Below, piece by piece: positions 8,156 through 18,362 of a DNA stretch of 64,000 nucleotides (position 1 is the stretch's first letter; every line of letters begins with the position of its first letter). Below the pieces are notes generated by a model. That model made no database searches. It was given only the letters and a program-made list of their open reading frames with translations, and was not told the origin of the DNA. The position numbers and the translations under genes were made by a program. The stretch lies in the NCBI RefSeq assembly GCF_016908395.1, contig NZ_JAFBDU010000001.1, positions 868,001 through 932,000 on the forward strand. The letters are read 5' to 3'. The DNA comes from Metabacillus crassostreae. Lineage in GTDB: Bacteria; Bacillota; Bacilli; Bacillales; Bacillaceae.

Positions 8156-9151
8156 ATGAAGTTAAGTATTCTCGATCAAGCACCTATATCCAGTAATCAA
8201 TCCGCTAAAGATGCATTAAACAATTCAGTTAGATTAGCTCAAGCTGCCGAAAAACTTGGTTATGTGCGCTACTGGATTGCGGAGCATCATGATTTACCTG
8301 GACTCGCTTGTTCAGCTCCAGAGATAATGATTCCTTATATTTGCGCAAATACCTCTCAAATTAGAGTTGGCTCTGGAGCCGTATTATTACCTTTTTATAA
8401 ACCTTATAAAGTTGCAGAAACCTATAATATGCTGGCAACATTGTTTCCTAATCGAATAGATATAGGAATTGGTCGAGCTCCTGGAGGATCTGCAGAAGCT
8501 ACAAATGCTTTACATGAACGCTATCTCGAACAAGTATGGAAAATGCCTGAGCATATTAAAGAGGTACTTCAGTTTATAACACAGTCATTTCCTGCCGATC
8601 ATGAGTATAGCAAGATCACCGCATCACCATTACCGGAGATTCCACCTAAACCATGGTTACTAGGAACAAGTAGTAAAAGTGCAAAGCTGGCAGCTGAAAA
8701 TGGACTACCTTATGCATACGGGTACTTTATGAGTGAAAATGATGGTAAAGAAATCATACAAGCTTATCTAGATTCTTATTACCATGAACATCTTGCAGAG
8801 CAACCACAAGTGATTATAACTGTTTCAGCAGTTTGTGCTGATACAACCCAAAAAGCGGAAGATATCGCATTAAGCTCACTCATTTGGTCTATACAACGAG
8901 CTAAGGGAGAAGGTAATGAAGGAGTTCCATCTATAGAAGAGGCAAAAAAATATCAATTAACAAACGAAGAGGAGGGGCAACTAGAAAAATTAAAGAGGAA
9001 AATGATCATAGGTGATCCCTCAGTTGTCATTCCAGAACTTACAAAGATTCAACAAATCTACAAAGCAGATGAAATCATGATAAATACCATCACTCATTAC
9101 CCAGAAGATCGTATAACATCTTATTCTTTAATAGCAGAAAATTCCAACTAA
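8156..9151 (+). CDS. LLM-class flavin-dependent oxidoreductase (MsnO8 type)
   Basis: The 331-residue protein starts with the family's characteristic MKLSILDQAPIS. Later segments include YWIAEHHDLPGLACSAPEI, VGSGAVLLPFYKPYKVAE and RIDIGIGRAPGG, all standard for the bacterial-luciferase TIM barrel that uses reduced FMN. It is a probable FMN-dependent monooxygenase; the substrate is unknown. I choose the ATG at 8156, which follows GAAGGTG with an 8-base spacer. It lies 26 bases after the YkvR-like gene. Confidence 0.85.
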   Translation: MKLSILDQAPISSNQSAKDALNNSVRLAQAAEKLGYVRYWIAEHHDLPGLACSAPEIMIPYICANTSQIRVGSGAVLLPFYKPYKVAETYNMLATLFPNRIDIGIGRAPGGSAEATNALHERYLEQVWKMPEHIKEVLQFITQSFPADHEYSKITASPLPEIPPKPWLLGTSSKSAKLAAENGLPYAYGYFMSENDGKEIIQAYLDSYYHEHLAEQPQVIITVSAVCADTTQKAEDIALSSLIWSIQRAKGEGNEGVPSIEEAKKYQLTNEEEGQLEKLKRKMIIGDPSVVIPELTKIQQIYKADEIMINTITHYPEDRITSYSLIAENSN

Positions 9152-9233
9152 CCTTTTACAGTATAATTTAAGGAGCATTTGAAAAACTATACTAAGACAA
9201 AGGGTGTTAAGAGCACATAGTTGGAGGTCTATT

Positions 9234-10247
9234 ATGGAAGATATGAAGCACAATGTACGCTTAACTGGTCCAGAACTCTCTGCACTATGGACACAGTATT
9301 TGAATGACAGCATGGCTATTTGCGTTCTTACATATGCTTTAGAGTCATGTAAGGATAAGGATATATATGCAGTAATTGAATATGCTCTCTCATTATCAAA
9401 GTCTCATATACGGAAAATAACTGATGCACTAAAAGAAGAGAAATATCCACTTCCAAATGGCTTTACAATGGAAGATGTAAATCTAAATGCACCGCCATTA
9501 TTTTCAGAAACCTTTTGGATGCAATATCTTTATGTTATGACTTTACATGGAATGAACGGATATTCTTTATCTGTTGGTTCAGCTGTTAGGAAAGATCAAA
9601 GAAAGTATTTTACTGAATGTGGCAAAGAGGCCATGGAATTATACGATAAATTAGTAGACGTCATGTTAGATAAGGGAATTTTTAGCCGTCCTCCGTTTAT
9701 AAATGCTCCACATGATCAAGAGGTTATCGATAATCAAAGCTATTTAACAGGATGGTTTGGAAAAAGAAGACCTCTAAACGGGATCGAAATGGGGCATATT
9801 TATTATAATATGCAAAAGACGATCGTTAAGGTAGATCTAGAGATTGCGTTTGCTCAAGTTACACAATCTAAGGAACTTCGTGAATATTTTCTTAGAGGAG
9901 CTAAAATTTGTAAAAAACACATGAGAATTTTTACCTCGATCTTAACGGAAAGTGATTTGCCCTCTCCGAGAAATTGGACGTCAGAAGTATCCAATTCAAC
10001 GGTATCGCCTTTTTCAAATAAGCTCATGTTATTTCACGTAGCTTCACTAATAGCAGTGAGTGTTGGGTATTACGGATCGGGATTATCGGTATCACAACGG
10101 AGAGACATTATTGCTCAGTATTTACGGCTAATGGGTGAGATCGGGATATATGCAGAAGACGGAATTAATATTTTAATTAAAAATAAATGGATGGAACAGC
10201 CACCTGGCGCAGATGATCGAGCTAATATAGCAAAGCAAAATTCATAA
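9234..10247 (+). CDS. DUF3231 family protein
   Basis: The 337-residue protein consists of two similar all-helical halves (about 10-165 and 180-330). Each contains an LTxxExxxLWxxY-like start and a histidine-bearing helix (residues such as KSHIRKIT and CKKHMRIF), suggesting a duplicated four-helix ferritin-like bundle. DUF3231 proteins are common in Bacillus and often linked to spores; the function is unknown. The start follows TTGGAGG. A strong terminator ends the unit. Confidence 0.8.
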   Translation: MEDMKHNVRLTGPELSALWTQYLNDSMAICVLTYALESCKDKDIYAVIEYALSLSKSHIRKITDALKEEKYPLPNGFTMEDVNLNAPPLFSETFWMQYLYVMTLHGMNGYSLSVGSAVRKDQRKYFTECGKEAMELYDKLVDVMLDKGIFSRPPFINAPHDQEVIDNQSYLTGWFGKRRPLNGIEMGHIYYNMQKTIVKVDLEIAFAQVTQSKELREYFLRGAKICKKHMRIFTSILTESDLPSPRNWTSEVSNSTVSPFSNKLMLFHVASLIAVSVGYYGSGLSVSQRRDIIAQYLRLMGEIGIYAEDGINILIKNKWMEQPPGADDRANIAKQNS

Positions 10248-10251
10248 TTCG

Positions 10252-10283
10252 AAAAAAGGTGAGCAGAAGCTGCTCACCTTTTT
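10252..10283 (+). terminator. Terminator after the DUF3231 gene
   Basis: A perfect GGTGAGCAG/CTGCTCACC stem with a 3-base loop is followed by T5. Confidence 0.95.
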
Positions 10284-10325
10284 CATGTATCAATGCGATC
10301 ATGGATAGTGAATAATCTAAACAGC

Positions 10326-10445
10326 TTATGCGAACGAAGGCACTTTTAATAGGACGCTTAAACGATAGATAATTCTACTTATTAAACGTGCTATACGATA
10401 CCCCGTTAACATGTAAGTCGGAAATAAACTAAAAAGAATATTCAA
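10326..10445 (-). CDS. Small 39-residue basic amphipathic protein
   Basis: A TTG codon at 10445 is preceded at 7 bases by GGAGGG and opens a 39-residue frame (MNILFSLFPTYMLTGYRIAR...). The product is basic and amphipathic, with no Asp or Glu, and could bind membrane or nucleic acid. I do not recognise it. It lies in the otherwise empty stretch before ywqA. Support is the ribosome binding site and the composition only. Confidence 0.4.
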   Translation of the reverse strand: MNILFSLFPTYMLTGYRIARLISRIIYRLSVLLKVPSFA

Positions 10446-10618
10446 ATTTATCCCTCCACATTGAAATTGGCATTTGCTTAACGCCATTATTTAGTATTCT
10501 ACAATATGAAATCATCTATTCCTTCACAAATGAAAAAAGGAGCTGATTCTATCGAGATATGTTACAATGTATAAATTGTTTAGATCAAATTTATCTTTTC
10601 TGTGGAGGAGTGGAACAC

Positions 10619-13600
10619 ATGTTGAACATGAAAATCAATCACAAAAAAATAAAAGAGATGTGTGGTGAAGTTTCCTTCAAAAGAGGAGATTCTTTTTATC
10701 GAGCAAATAAAGTCCATTTTAAAAATCTAACCACAGATCAATGTCAAGCAACAGTTAGCGGTGCAGAGGATTTTCATGTGCTAGTAAAAAAAGGATTACA
10801 GAATGAAATTCATACAAATTGCAGTTGTCCTAAATTAGCTTCTTTTACAAAGGACTGTCAGCATATTGCTGCTGTTTTATTAGCTTTGATGAATCATCAA
10901 CAAAATACTCCGCAAGTTTCTACATCTCTAAATTCATCAGGTAATGAAATCAATGATGACTTACTCACATTATTTCAGCAACAGTCTAAACCATCTAGTG
11001 GACATCAACGACACTTTGAAACTAGAAAGGTTATTGATATTGAGTTTATATGTAAACCGATTTCTTTTACTGAAAATAATATATTACTTGCAATTGAAAT
11101 TGAAATAGATGGAATAACAATTAAGAATATTCGACAATTCCTAAGTAGTGTACAAACAGGATCAAACTTCTGTCTTTCAGAATCGTTCACATATAATCAA
11201 AATCTACATTGTTTTGATAAAGAAACAAATGATGTGATCCAGCTACTCATTGGAATCAAACAAAACGAAACAATTTATTCGGGAACTCAACAACAAAAAA
11301 ACAAACAATTTCTAGAGATTCCTCCTACATCATGGGAAGATGTCATAAGTTTATTAGTAAAGGCACCATTTGTTAAGCTAAAATACCACAACGTAGTTTT
11401 TCATGGTTTGAATGTTACTAAAACAAAGCTGCCTATACAATTTAATTTCCAACAATCTATAAACAATCATTTTCAACTAAATGTTAAAGGTATTCAACAA
11501 CTGATTTTATTAAATTCCTATCACTCAGTTTTGTATAAGGGAGTTCTCTATCTGCTTGATCAAAAGGATAGTAAACGTCTTAATGATCTAAATAACATGC
11601 TCCTAAAATCAAATAGTACTAGTATTCCAATTCTCCAGGAACAGCTTGGTTTCTTTTTAGAAAAAGTGATACCAGGCTTAAAAAAGCTAGGTGACGTGAC
11701 AATATCTGAAGAAGTAACTCAGCTCCTTGTAAGAACACCATTAAAGGCGAAGCTCTATTTGGATCGTGTAAAAAATCGTCTTCTTGCCGGACTTGAATTT
11801 CATTATGATCAAATCATGATTTCTCCTTTAGAAAATACAGAATCTCCTGCTGGTATGTACTTAGTAAGAGATGTTGGAAAAGAAGCGAAGATTTTAGATT
11901 TAATGGAGGAAATACCTTTTGCGAAAACAGACGGTGGCTATTTTCTCCACAACGAAGATTTAGAATATGAGTTTTTGACACATGTTTTACCTAAGCTACA
12001 GAAGCTTGTTCAAATTTATGCGACTACAGCCATTCGGAACAGAATCTTTAGGGGTAATACACAGCCTATGATAAAGGTAAAGGTTCATAAAGAGCGTACG
12101 AATTGGCTTGAATACAAATTTGACATTGATGGTATTCCAACTGACGAAATAAAAGACATTTTAATCTCCATTGAAGAAAAGCGAAAGTATTACCGCTTAC
12201 GAAATGGCTCACTACTATCTCTTGAAACAAGTGAGATCGAGGAAATTCAACGATTTTTACAATCACCACAAATTGAAAAGAAAGATTTATTAAACGGATT
12301 AAGTCTTCCAATCGAGCAAAGTCTTCAGCTTTTGGACACTGTTGAAGGCAGTTCAGCTTTTATGCTCGAGTCTTCTTTTCAAGAATTTCTAAAGCAGCTT
12401 CGAAACCCTGGCAGTCTTCAATTTGAGATTCCAGATAGTATTGCACCCATTTTAAAAGATTATCAAATAGTAGGATTTCAATGGATGAAAACTCTAGCAT
12501 TTTACGGGTTTGGTGGTATTTTAGCAGATGATATGGGTCTTGGGAAAACAATTCAAAGTATTAGCTTTATCTTGTCTGAGTTACCTGAGCTTCGGAAGCA
12601 GAAACAACCTGTTTTAATTATTTGTCCATCTTCTTTAACATATAATTGGCTTAGTGAAATGATGAAATTTGCTCCTGAAATTGAGGCTATTGTTGTTGAC
12701 GGAACAAAGCAAGAGAGAGAAAAGCTTCAAAATGAATTGCGTAATATTGATGTTTTTATTACCTCCTATCCTTTAATCCGAAAAGATATAAATTGGTTTG
12801 AGCAACAAACATTTCACACAGTCATTTTTGATGAAGCACAAGCCTTTAAAAATCCAATAACTCAAACGGCAAGAGCGGTAAAAAGACTTAAGGCTGAACA
12901 TCGTTTTGCCCTCACTGGAACACCAATAGAAAATTCTCGTGAAGAGATATGGTCCATCTATCATGTCATATTTCCACAACTTTTTCTCGGTCTTAAGGAT
13001 TTTAGTAAATTATCGAAAAAAGCAGTTTCCAGAAGAATCCAACCATTTTTGCTAAGAAGAATGAAGGAGGATGTATTAACAGAGTTTCCTGAAAAAAGGG
13101 AGCTACTCGAATTATCTGAACTTCTTCCTGAACAAAAAAAGATATATGCAGCTTATTTAGCAAAACTGCGTCATGATACATTAAAGCATTTAGACAAAGA
13201 TACCATTCACAAAAATCGCATAAAAATTTTAGCTGGCTTGACACGACTAAGGCAAATATGTTGCCATCCACAGCTATTTATTGACGGATATCAAGGTCGT
13301 TCAGCAAAATTTGATCAGCTTATGACAATAGTAAATGAAGCAAAGCATTCAGGAAGAAGAGTATTAATTTTCTCACAGTTCACAAAAATGCTTCAGTTAA
13401 TCGGGAAAGAGCTTACATCCGAAAGCTTGTCCTATTTTTATCTTGATGGACAAACACCTTCAAATGAAAGACTAGAGTTATGTAATCGATACAACAAAGG
13501 TGAAAGGGATTTTTTCCTTATTTCGTTAAAAGCAGGCGGTACAGGTCTTAACTTAATGAGTGCAGATACGGTCATATTATATGATACGTGGTGGAATCCA

Positions 13601-13813
13601 GCTGTCGAGGAACAAGCTGCAGATCGTGCTCACCGGATAGGACAAAAAAATGATGTTCAGGTGATCAAACTTATTGCGCAAGGAACAATTGAAGAAAAAA
13701 TCAATGAACTTCAAGATAAAAAGAAGCTATTAGTCGATGAAATCATCAATCCAGAGGAAAAACGGAGAAGTATGCTATCAAAAGAGGATCTCGAAGAGTT
13801 ATTATCAATATAA
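10619..13813 (+). CDS. ywqA: SWIM-domain SNF2-family DNA translocase (YwqA-like)
   Basis: The 1064-residue protein starts with a SWIM zinc-binding motif near residues 72-90 (CSCPKLAS...CQHIAAVLL). A long SNF2-associated region follows, then the two RecA-like halves. Motifs seen are ADDMGLGKT (I), DEAQ (II), LTGTPIENS (III), SLKAGGTGLNL (V) and DRAHRIGQ (VI). It is predicted to be an ATP-driven double-stranded DNA translocase of the Swi2/Snf2 class, like B. subtilis YwqA. The ATG at 10619 follows GGAGGAG by 8 bases, so I prefer it to an in-frame upstream start. It is monocistronic. Confidence 0.9.
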   Translation: MLNMKINHKKIKEMCGEVSFKRGDSFYRANKVHFKNLTTDQCQATVSGAEDFHVLVKKGLQNEIHTNCSCPKLASFTKDCQHIAAVLLALMNHQQNTPQVSTSLNSSGNEINDDLLTLFQQQSKPSSGHQRHFETRKVIDIEFICKPISFTENNILLAIEIEIDGITIKNIRQFLSSVQTGSNFCLSESFTYNQNLHCFDKETNDVIQLLIGIKQNETIYSGTQQQKNKQFLEIPPTSWEDVISLLVKAPFVKLKYHNVVFHGLNVTKTKLPIQFNFQQSINNHFQLNVKGIQQLILLNSYHSVLYKGVLYLLDQKDSKRLNDLNNMLLKSNSTSIPILQEQLGFFLEKVIPGLKKLGDVTISEEVTQLLVRTPLKAKLYLDRVKNRLLAGLEFHYDQIMISPLENTESPAGMYLVRDVGKEAKILDLMEEIPFAKTDGGYFLHNEDLEYEFLTHVLPKLQKLVQIYATTAIRNRIFRGNTQPMIKVKVHKERTNWLEYKFDIDGIPTDEIKDILISIEEKRKYYRLRNGSLLSLETSEIEEIQRFLQSPQIEKKDLLNGLSLPIEQSLQLLDTVEGSSAFMLESSFQEFLKQLRNPGSLQFEIPDSIAPILKDYQIVGFQWMKTLAFYGFGGILADDMGLGKTIQSISFILSELPELRKQKQPVLIICPSSLTYNWLSEMMKFAPEIEAIVVDGTKQEREKLQNELRNIDVFITSYPLIRKDINWFEQQTFHTVIFDEAQAFKNPITQTARAVKRLKAEHRFALTGTPIENSREEIWSIYHVIFPQLFLGLKDFSKLSKKAVSRRIQPFLLRRMKEDVLTEFPEKRELLELSELLPEQKKIYAAYLAKLRHDTLKHLDKDTIHKNRIKILAGLTRLRQICCHPQLFIDGYQGRSAKFDQLMTIVNEAKHSGRRVLIFSQFTKMLQLIGKELTSESLSYFYLDGQTPSNERLELCNRYNKGERDFFLISLKAGGTGLNLMSADTVILYDTWWNPAVEEQAADRAHRIGQKNDVQVIKLIAQGTIEEKINELQDKKKLLVDEIINPEEKRRSMLSKEDLEELLSI

Positions 13814-13846
13814 AATACCGCACCAAAGCTCATTGGTGCGGTATTT
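13813..13846 (+). terminator. Terminator after ywqA
   Basis: AAATACCGCACCA pairs perfectly with TTGGTGCGGTATTT around a 7-base loop. Confidence 0.85.
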
Positions 13847-13870
13847 GGTGTGGTGTGTAGAGAAAGTATT

Positions 13871-13930
13871 ATCTTCGATTTTCTAGATTTGTCCTCGATT
13901 TTTGTAATTTATCCTCGATTCGACTAAAAT
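13871..13930. repeat. Three 20-bp imperfect tandem repeats
   Basis: The units ATCTTCGATT, GTCCTCGATT and ATCCTCGATT start exactly 20 bases apart at 13871, 13891 and 13911. Confidence 0.7.
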
Positions 13931-14056
13931 CATCAGAATGGATATGGTGACAATCCTTATATTTTCTCCTTAAATCATCACGTATATTCCACATACCCTT
14001 GGTAAAAAATGAATAGAAGGAACTTTACTTCCATTATTTATTAAGAGGTGTTCAGT

Positions 14057-15616
14057 TTGTTTGGTTTTTTGCGGAGAAATGCTCATTTTCATCATCATGA
14101 ACAGAAAAAGCGAACAAATCATGAGGAACAAAAAGAAGATTTTTCAGCACATTTGGTTTTAGATTTAGAGGGAAACATTAAGAACATTCAAAATATGATG
14201 CATTCCCCAAGTGATTTAGTCATAAGACGATTGATGATTGGAAATACCAAAATTGCACTTTTTTATTTTGATGGATTGATTGATAAAAATAGTGTGAATG
14301 AATTCGTTATAAAAAATATTCAATCAGAGATGGATCAGTTAGAGTCCGCTACCATAAATACTGAGGAATTACTTAAAAAACTTAAAAATGATATTCTATC
14401 AATTTCTGAGGTAGCTGTCGTTAATACGTTAGATGATTTGAGCATATCGATTCTTTCAGGAGATACCGCTCTTATGATTGATGGGGAAAAGCAGCTTTTA
14501 ATAATAGGGACAAAGGGATGGACAAGTAGGAGTGTAGAGGAGCCTGTTACTGAATCTTTGGTACGAGGACCAAGAGATGGATTTACTGAAAATATTGGAA
14601 CAAACCTTGTCCATTTAAGAAGAAGAATTCGAGATCCTAATTTGCGGTTTGAACAGTATAGAGTAGGAAGAAGATCTAAAAAGAGTTTGGTTTTATCTTA
14701 TATTGACGGAATTACTCACCCAGAAATTGTTAAAGAGGTTAGAAGAAGAGTAAAGACCATTGATTTAGACGATGTTCCTGAAACAGGGTATGTTGAACAA
14801 TGGATAGAGGATGATTTTTTATCACCATTTCCTCAACTTCAAAATACGGAAAGACCTGACAAAGTTTCTGCTGCGTTAATGCAAGGAAAGATCGCACTTT
14901 TCTTAGATGGAACACCTTTCGTTCTTTTAGCACCTTTAACATTTGCCGAAACTTTGCAATCTCCTGAAGATTATTATGAACGTTGGTATATTGGCTCTTT
15001 AATTAGAGCATTAAGATACTTATGTGCTTTTATTGCGTTATTCTTACCTAGTTTATATGTTGCTCTTGTATCCTTTCATCCAGGTATGATTCCCTCTAAT
15101 CTTGCTTTTTCGATATCCTCAACAAGGGAGGGTGTACCGTTTCCATCATTTATTGAAGCGGTGTTTATGGAGATTACTATGGAAATTTTGCGAGAGGCAG
15201 GGATACGTTTACCTAAACCAATTGGGCAAACAGTTGGGATAGTTGGTGGATTGGTAATTGGAGAAGCAGCAGTAAGTGCTGGGATCGTGAGTCCGATTAT
15301 GGTTATTGTTGTGGCAGTAACAGCTATTTCAACATTTGCTATCCCATTTTATTCATTTGCCATTACCATAAGAATGCTTCGGTTTATTTTCTTGATTGTG
15401 GCAAGTGTTTTTGGGTTTTACGGAATCATTCTAGCTTATATTATGATTAATATTCATATGGCAAATTTAAAATCAATGGGAGTACCTTATACAACACCTT
15501 TTGCACCATCCATATATAGTGATTGGAAAGACTTGGTTTTTAGGGCACCGTTAACCTTCTTCACAAAAAGACCAAAATATATGCAAACCCAAGATGACAA
15601 ACGGATGGGGGAATAA
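14057..15616 (+). CDS. GerA-family germinant receptor A subunit
   Basis: The 519-residue protein has a large N-terminal soluble region (to about residue 310) and a membrane region with four to five helices. Family signatures include SYIDGITHPEIVKEVRRR, FLDGTPFVLLAPLTF, ED(Y)YERWYIG and RLPKPIGQTVGIVGGLVIG. It is the A subunit of a spore inner-membrane nutrient receptor. The TTG at 14057 is 6 bases from AAGAGGTG; the in-frame GTG at 14048 lies inside that site. It is the first gene of a gerABC-type operon, with 3 bases to the B gene. The germinant is unknown. Confidence 0.93.
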   Translation: MFGFLRRNAHFHHHEQKKRTNHEEQKEDFSAHLVLDLEGNIKNIQNMMHSPSDLVIRRLMIGNTKIALFYFDGLIDKNSVNEFVIKNIQSEMDQLESATINTEELLKKLKNDILSISEVAVVNTLDDLSISILSGDTALMIDGEKQLLIIGTKGWTSRSVEEPVTESLVRGPRDGFTENIGTNLVHLRRRIRDPNLRFEQYRVGRRSKKSLVLSYIDGITHPEIVKEVRRRVKTIDLDDVPETGYVEQWIEDDFLSPFPQLQNTERPDKVSAALMQGKIALFLDGTPFVLLAPLTFAETLQSPEDYYERWYIGSLIRALRYLCAFIALFLPSLYVALVSFHPGMIPSNLAFSISSTREGVPFPSFIEAVFMEITMEILREAGIRLPKPIGQTVGIVGGLVIGEAAVSAGIVSPIMVIVVAVTAISTFAIPFYSFAITIRMLRFIFLIVASVFGFYGIILAYIMINIHMANLKSMGVPYTTPFAPSIYSDWKDLVFRAPLTFFTKRPKYMQTQDDKRMGE

Positions 15617-15619
15617 TTT

Positions 15620-16732
15620 ATGAAAACATTCGATTACGCTGATCAAGAAATCGGCGGTAAAGAACTAACATATATTATTTCCTCAATGATGATTGGGGTA
15701 GGCGTGTTAACTCTACCTCGTTTAGTTGCAACACATACCAATATGTTTGATGGATGGGTATCAATATTAGTTAGCGGATTATTTTTTCTGTTTTTCGGAT
15801 GGCTATTAGCAAAAATTGTTTCATCTTATCCTAAGAAGACATTTCTTGAATATACATCAGCACTTCTTACCAAACCAGTTGCATATGTTTTAACATTACT
15901 ATTGGCAATTACCTTTTTGTTAACCTGTGCTTTAGAAACAAGAGTGATCACAAATATTTCAAAGCTTTATATGTTCGATCAAACACCAATTGAAGCAATT
16001 TCACTCATGTTTTTATTGGTTGTTATTTATGGTGTATCAGGATCAAGGATCGCTTTACTTCGACTTAATTTGATGTTTTTACCAATCGTATTAGCTGTTA
16101 CCGTACTCGTACAATTTTTTAATATTCCCTTATTTGAATTAAGCAATCTGAGGCCAACATTTACTAGCTCATTTAATGGTTATTATCAGGCTGCGCAAGA
16201 AACTGTATTTTCTTTTATTGGATATGTTGTTGTTCTCGTATATATTTCCTTGATGAAATCACCAAAAGCGGCACCAAAAATGACCGTTATTGGAATAGGG
16301 ATACCTATTATTCTTTACTTGATCATTTATACAGTGACAATCGGTGTATTTGGTAATTTAGCAACAGCTGAAATCATTTATCCAACCATTGAAATAGCAA
16401 AAGAAATTGAAGCTCCAGGAGGATTTGTAGAGAGATTTGAGTCGATTTTTTTCACAGTATGGATTATGACTGTATTTAATACAGCTTCCATGGCATTAGA
16501 TATTACTATTCATTTATTCCAAACCATGTTTAATATACAAAGAAAAGCTTTGATTCTTTTGCTTTCACCTATTACTTACTTACTTGCAATGTCACCAGAT
16601 ACAGCATTTCAAATACAAAAAATAGGTAAAACAATTGCAATAATTGGATTCTTTTACGGTGTGATTTTTCCAATCATCCTTTTGACCATAATGTGGATAA
16701 AAAAGATTAAAGGAGCAAAGCATTATGCGTAA
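15620..16732 (+). CDS. GerB-family germinant receptor B subunit (permease-like)
   Basis: The 370-residue protein has ten predicted membrane helices and belongs to the APC-superfamily spore germination permeases. The first helix reads SSMMIGVGVLTLPRL, and TVFSFIGYVVVLVYI lies in the middle. The B subunit is thought to bind the amino acid or sugar germinant. It overlaps the C gene by 8 bases, which indicates translational coupling. Confidence 0.93.
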   Translation: MKTFDYADQEIGGKELTYIISSMMIGVGVLTLPRLVATHTNMFDGWVSILVSGLFFLFFGWLLAKIVSSYPKKTFLEYTSALLTKPVAYVLTLLLAITFLLTCALETRVITNISKLYMFDQTPIEAISLMFLLVVIYGVSGSRIALLRLNLMFLPIVLAVTVLVQFFNIPLFELSNLRPTFTSSFNGYYQAAQETVFSFIGYVVVLVYISLMKSPKAAPKMTVIGIGIPIILYLIIYTVTIGVFGNLATAEIIYPTIEIAKEIEAPGGFVERFESIFFTVWIMTVFNTASMALDITIHLFQTMFNIQRKALILLLSPITYLLAMSPDTAFQIQKIGKTIAIIGFFYGVIFPIILLTIMWIKKIKGAKHYA

Positions 16733-17900
16733 CTGGAAATTGATTATATTAGTTTTCTGCTTAATGATTACGTCTGGATGCTGGGATTCAATTGAGTTAG
16801 AAGAACGTGGTTTTGTTATCGGTGTAGGTATTGATTTAAATGAAGAAAGTTCAGACGACGATGAGGGAGCACTCTCTTTATCACAACAATTTGTAATACC
16901 AACTGGATCAAGTCAAGGAGGAAGTGGTGGTGAAGGAGGTTCTGGTGATGCTTTTCAAAACATCGTGTCATCAGGAAATACAATATTTGAAACCGTAAGA
17001 AGAGTGGCTGCCAGAACTAACCGTTCACCTTTTTATGAACATATTAAGTTAATTGTTATTTCAGAAGAAATAGCAAAATCCACTCATTTTCCTGATGTAC
17101 TCGATTATTTTCTTAGATATCCAGAAATGAGAAGAGGAACACAGGTTATGGTTACACCTGAAAAAGCTGGAGATATTCTTGGAATATCTCCGAAAAATGA
17201 AAAGCTACCTGCTATGTATATTAAATCTATCTCAAAAAATAACTACAAGAATGCACGTATGGTGCCACCTACAAGAATAGGGAAAATTCATGAAAATTTA
17301 CTTGGTTATGAAAGTTATATGATTCAAATGATTGTAAAATTAAATTCTGAAGAAGTGAAAATTGCCGGTCAAGCTGTTTTTAATGGATACACTGATAAAC
17401 TTGTTGGTTTCATTGAAGAAGATGCAACCGAAGGGGTTAACTTTATTACAGGTCAATTAAAAGGTGGATTACTAGAAGCAAAGGTGAAAGACGAAATTGT
17501 TGTTTATGAAATGGATAAGGTGAAAACAAATATCGAACCTATTTATGAAAAAGGCAAGATAAAATTTAAAGTTGATATTCAAACAACAGGAACAATCCCA
17601 GAATCTTATAAATCATTCGATCTTCTGGATGAAGAAGAAATTCATCAAACTGAAAAAGCAGTAAAAGAAAAAATTTATGAATTTACAGATCTTGCAATAA
17701 GTAGAGTTCGTGATGAGCTTAAAACAGATATCTTTGAATTTAGCAAAAAATTCAAAACCAAATACCCTAACGAATGGGAACAAATGAAAAATGATTGGGA
17801 TATAGGCGAAAACTATTTTCGACAAAGTGAAATTGAAGTGAATGTGAACGCTGTTGTAGATAGAAGTGGAACAATTATCCGTTCAACTTTAGAAGAATAG
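16725..17900 (+). CDS. Ger(x)C-family germinant receptor lipoprotein
   Basis: The 391-residue protein has a lipoprotein signal peptide with lipobox ITSGC at residues 16-20. The mature part begins with WDSIELEERGFVIGVGID, the typical GerC start. The three GerC domains follow. An insertion of Gly and Ser (SQGGSGGEGGSG) near residue 65 is unusual and looks like a flexible linker. The protein is expected on the outer face of the inner spore membrane, in complex with the A and B subunits. Confidence 0.93.
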   Translation: MRNWKLIILVFCLMITSGCWDSIELEERGFVIGVGIDLNEESSDDDEGALSLSQQFVIPTGSSQGGSGGEGGSGDAFQNIVSSGNTIFETVRRVAARTNRSPFYEHIKLIVISEEIAKSTHFPDVLDYFLRYPEMRRGTQVMVTPEKAGDILGISPKNEKLPAMYIKSISKNNYKNARMVPPTRIGKIHENLLGYESYMIQMIVKLNSEEVKIAGQAVFNGYTDKLVGFIEEDATEGVNFITGQLKGGLLEAKVKDEIVVYEMDKVKTNIEPIYEKGKIKFKVDIQTTGTIPESYKSFDLLDEEEIHQTEKAVKEKIYEFTDLAISRVRDELKTDIFEFSKKFKTKYPNEWEQMKNDWDIGENYFRQSEIEVNVNAVVDRSGTIIRSTLEE

Positions 17901-17946
17901 TCTAAAGGTATAGATTTTACAGAAGTAAGATAAGGAGAATAAGCAG

Positions 17947-18108
17947 ATGAGAGATTTCCTTGAAGTCCTTATTCCATCTTGGAGGCAAGTCCTATATAGC
18001 TTATTGGCATTTTTTATTCCTTTCTTCATGTTTAGTATAAGCCATATTTTATATGAAAAAGGAAATCCAAGCTGGAAAAAAGAAAGCTCACAAGAACAAG
18101 ATGAATAA
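17947..18108 (+). CDS. 53-residue membrane ORF after the ger operon, candidate D subunit
   Basis: ATG at 17947 follows AAGGAG by 9 bases and opens 53 codons ending TAA at 18106. The product (MRDFLEVLIPSWRQVLYSLL...) has a hydrophobic stretch from about residue 16 to 36, then a polar tail (KGNPSWKKESSQEQDE). It starts 46 bases after the C-subunit gene with no terminator between. Small D proteins are known beside some GerA-type receptors in Bacillus and modulate receptor function; they usually have two helices. Size, place and topology suggest the same role here, but I cannot show homology. Confidence 0.7.
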   Translation: MRDFLEVLIPSWRQVLYSLLAFFIPFFMFSISHILYEKGNPSWKKESSQEQDE

Positions 18109-18362
18109 GTTTATAAAGCAATATTATAAAATACCCGCTTTTTATTTAAAAATTAACGTATAATAAACATATTCAGATTTTTTATATGATCTTTTTAAAG
18201 ACTTTTTTCTGATAAATTGTTGCTAATTGAATTAACTTTACTTAAAAGCAATTTGTACAGAAGGATAACTCACAGCTAGCAACAAAATATATAAAAAAAC
18301 GAACTTTTTAAAAGAAAAATCTTATTATAAATTCGAATAATCCAAATAAAAGAGGTTTATAT

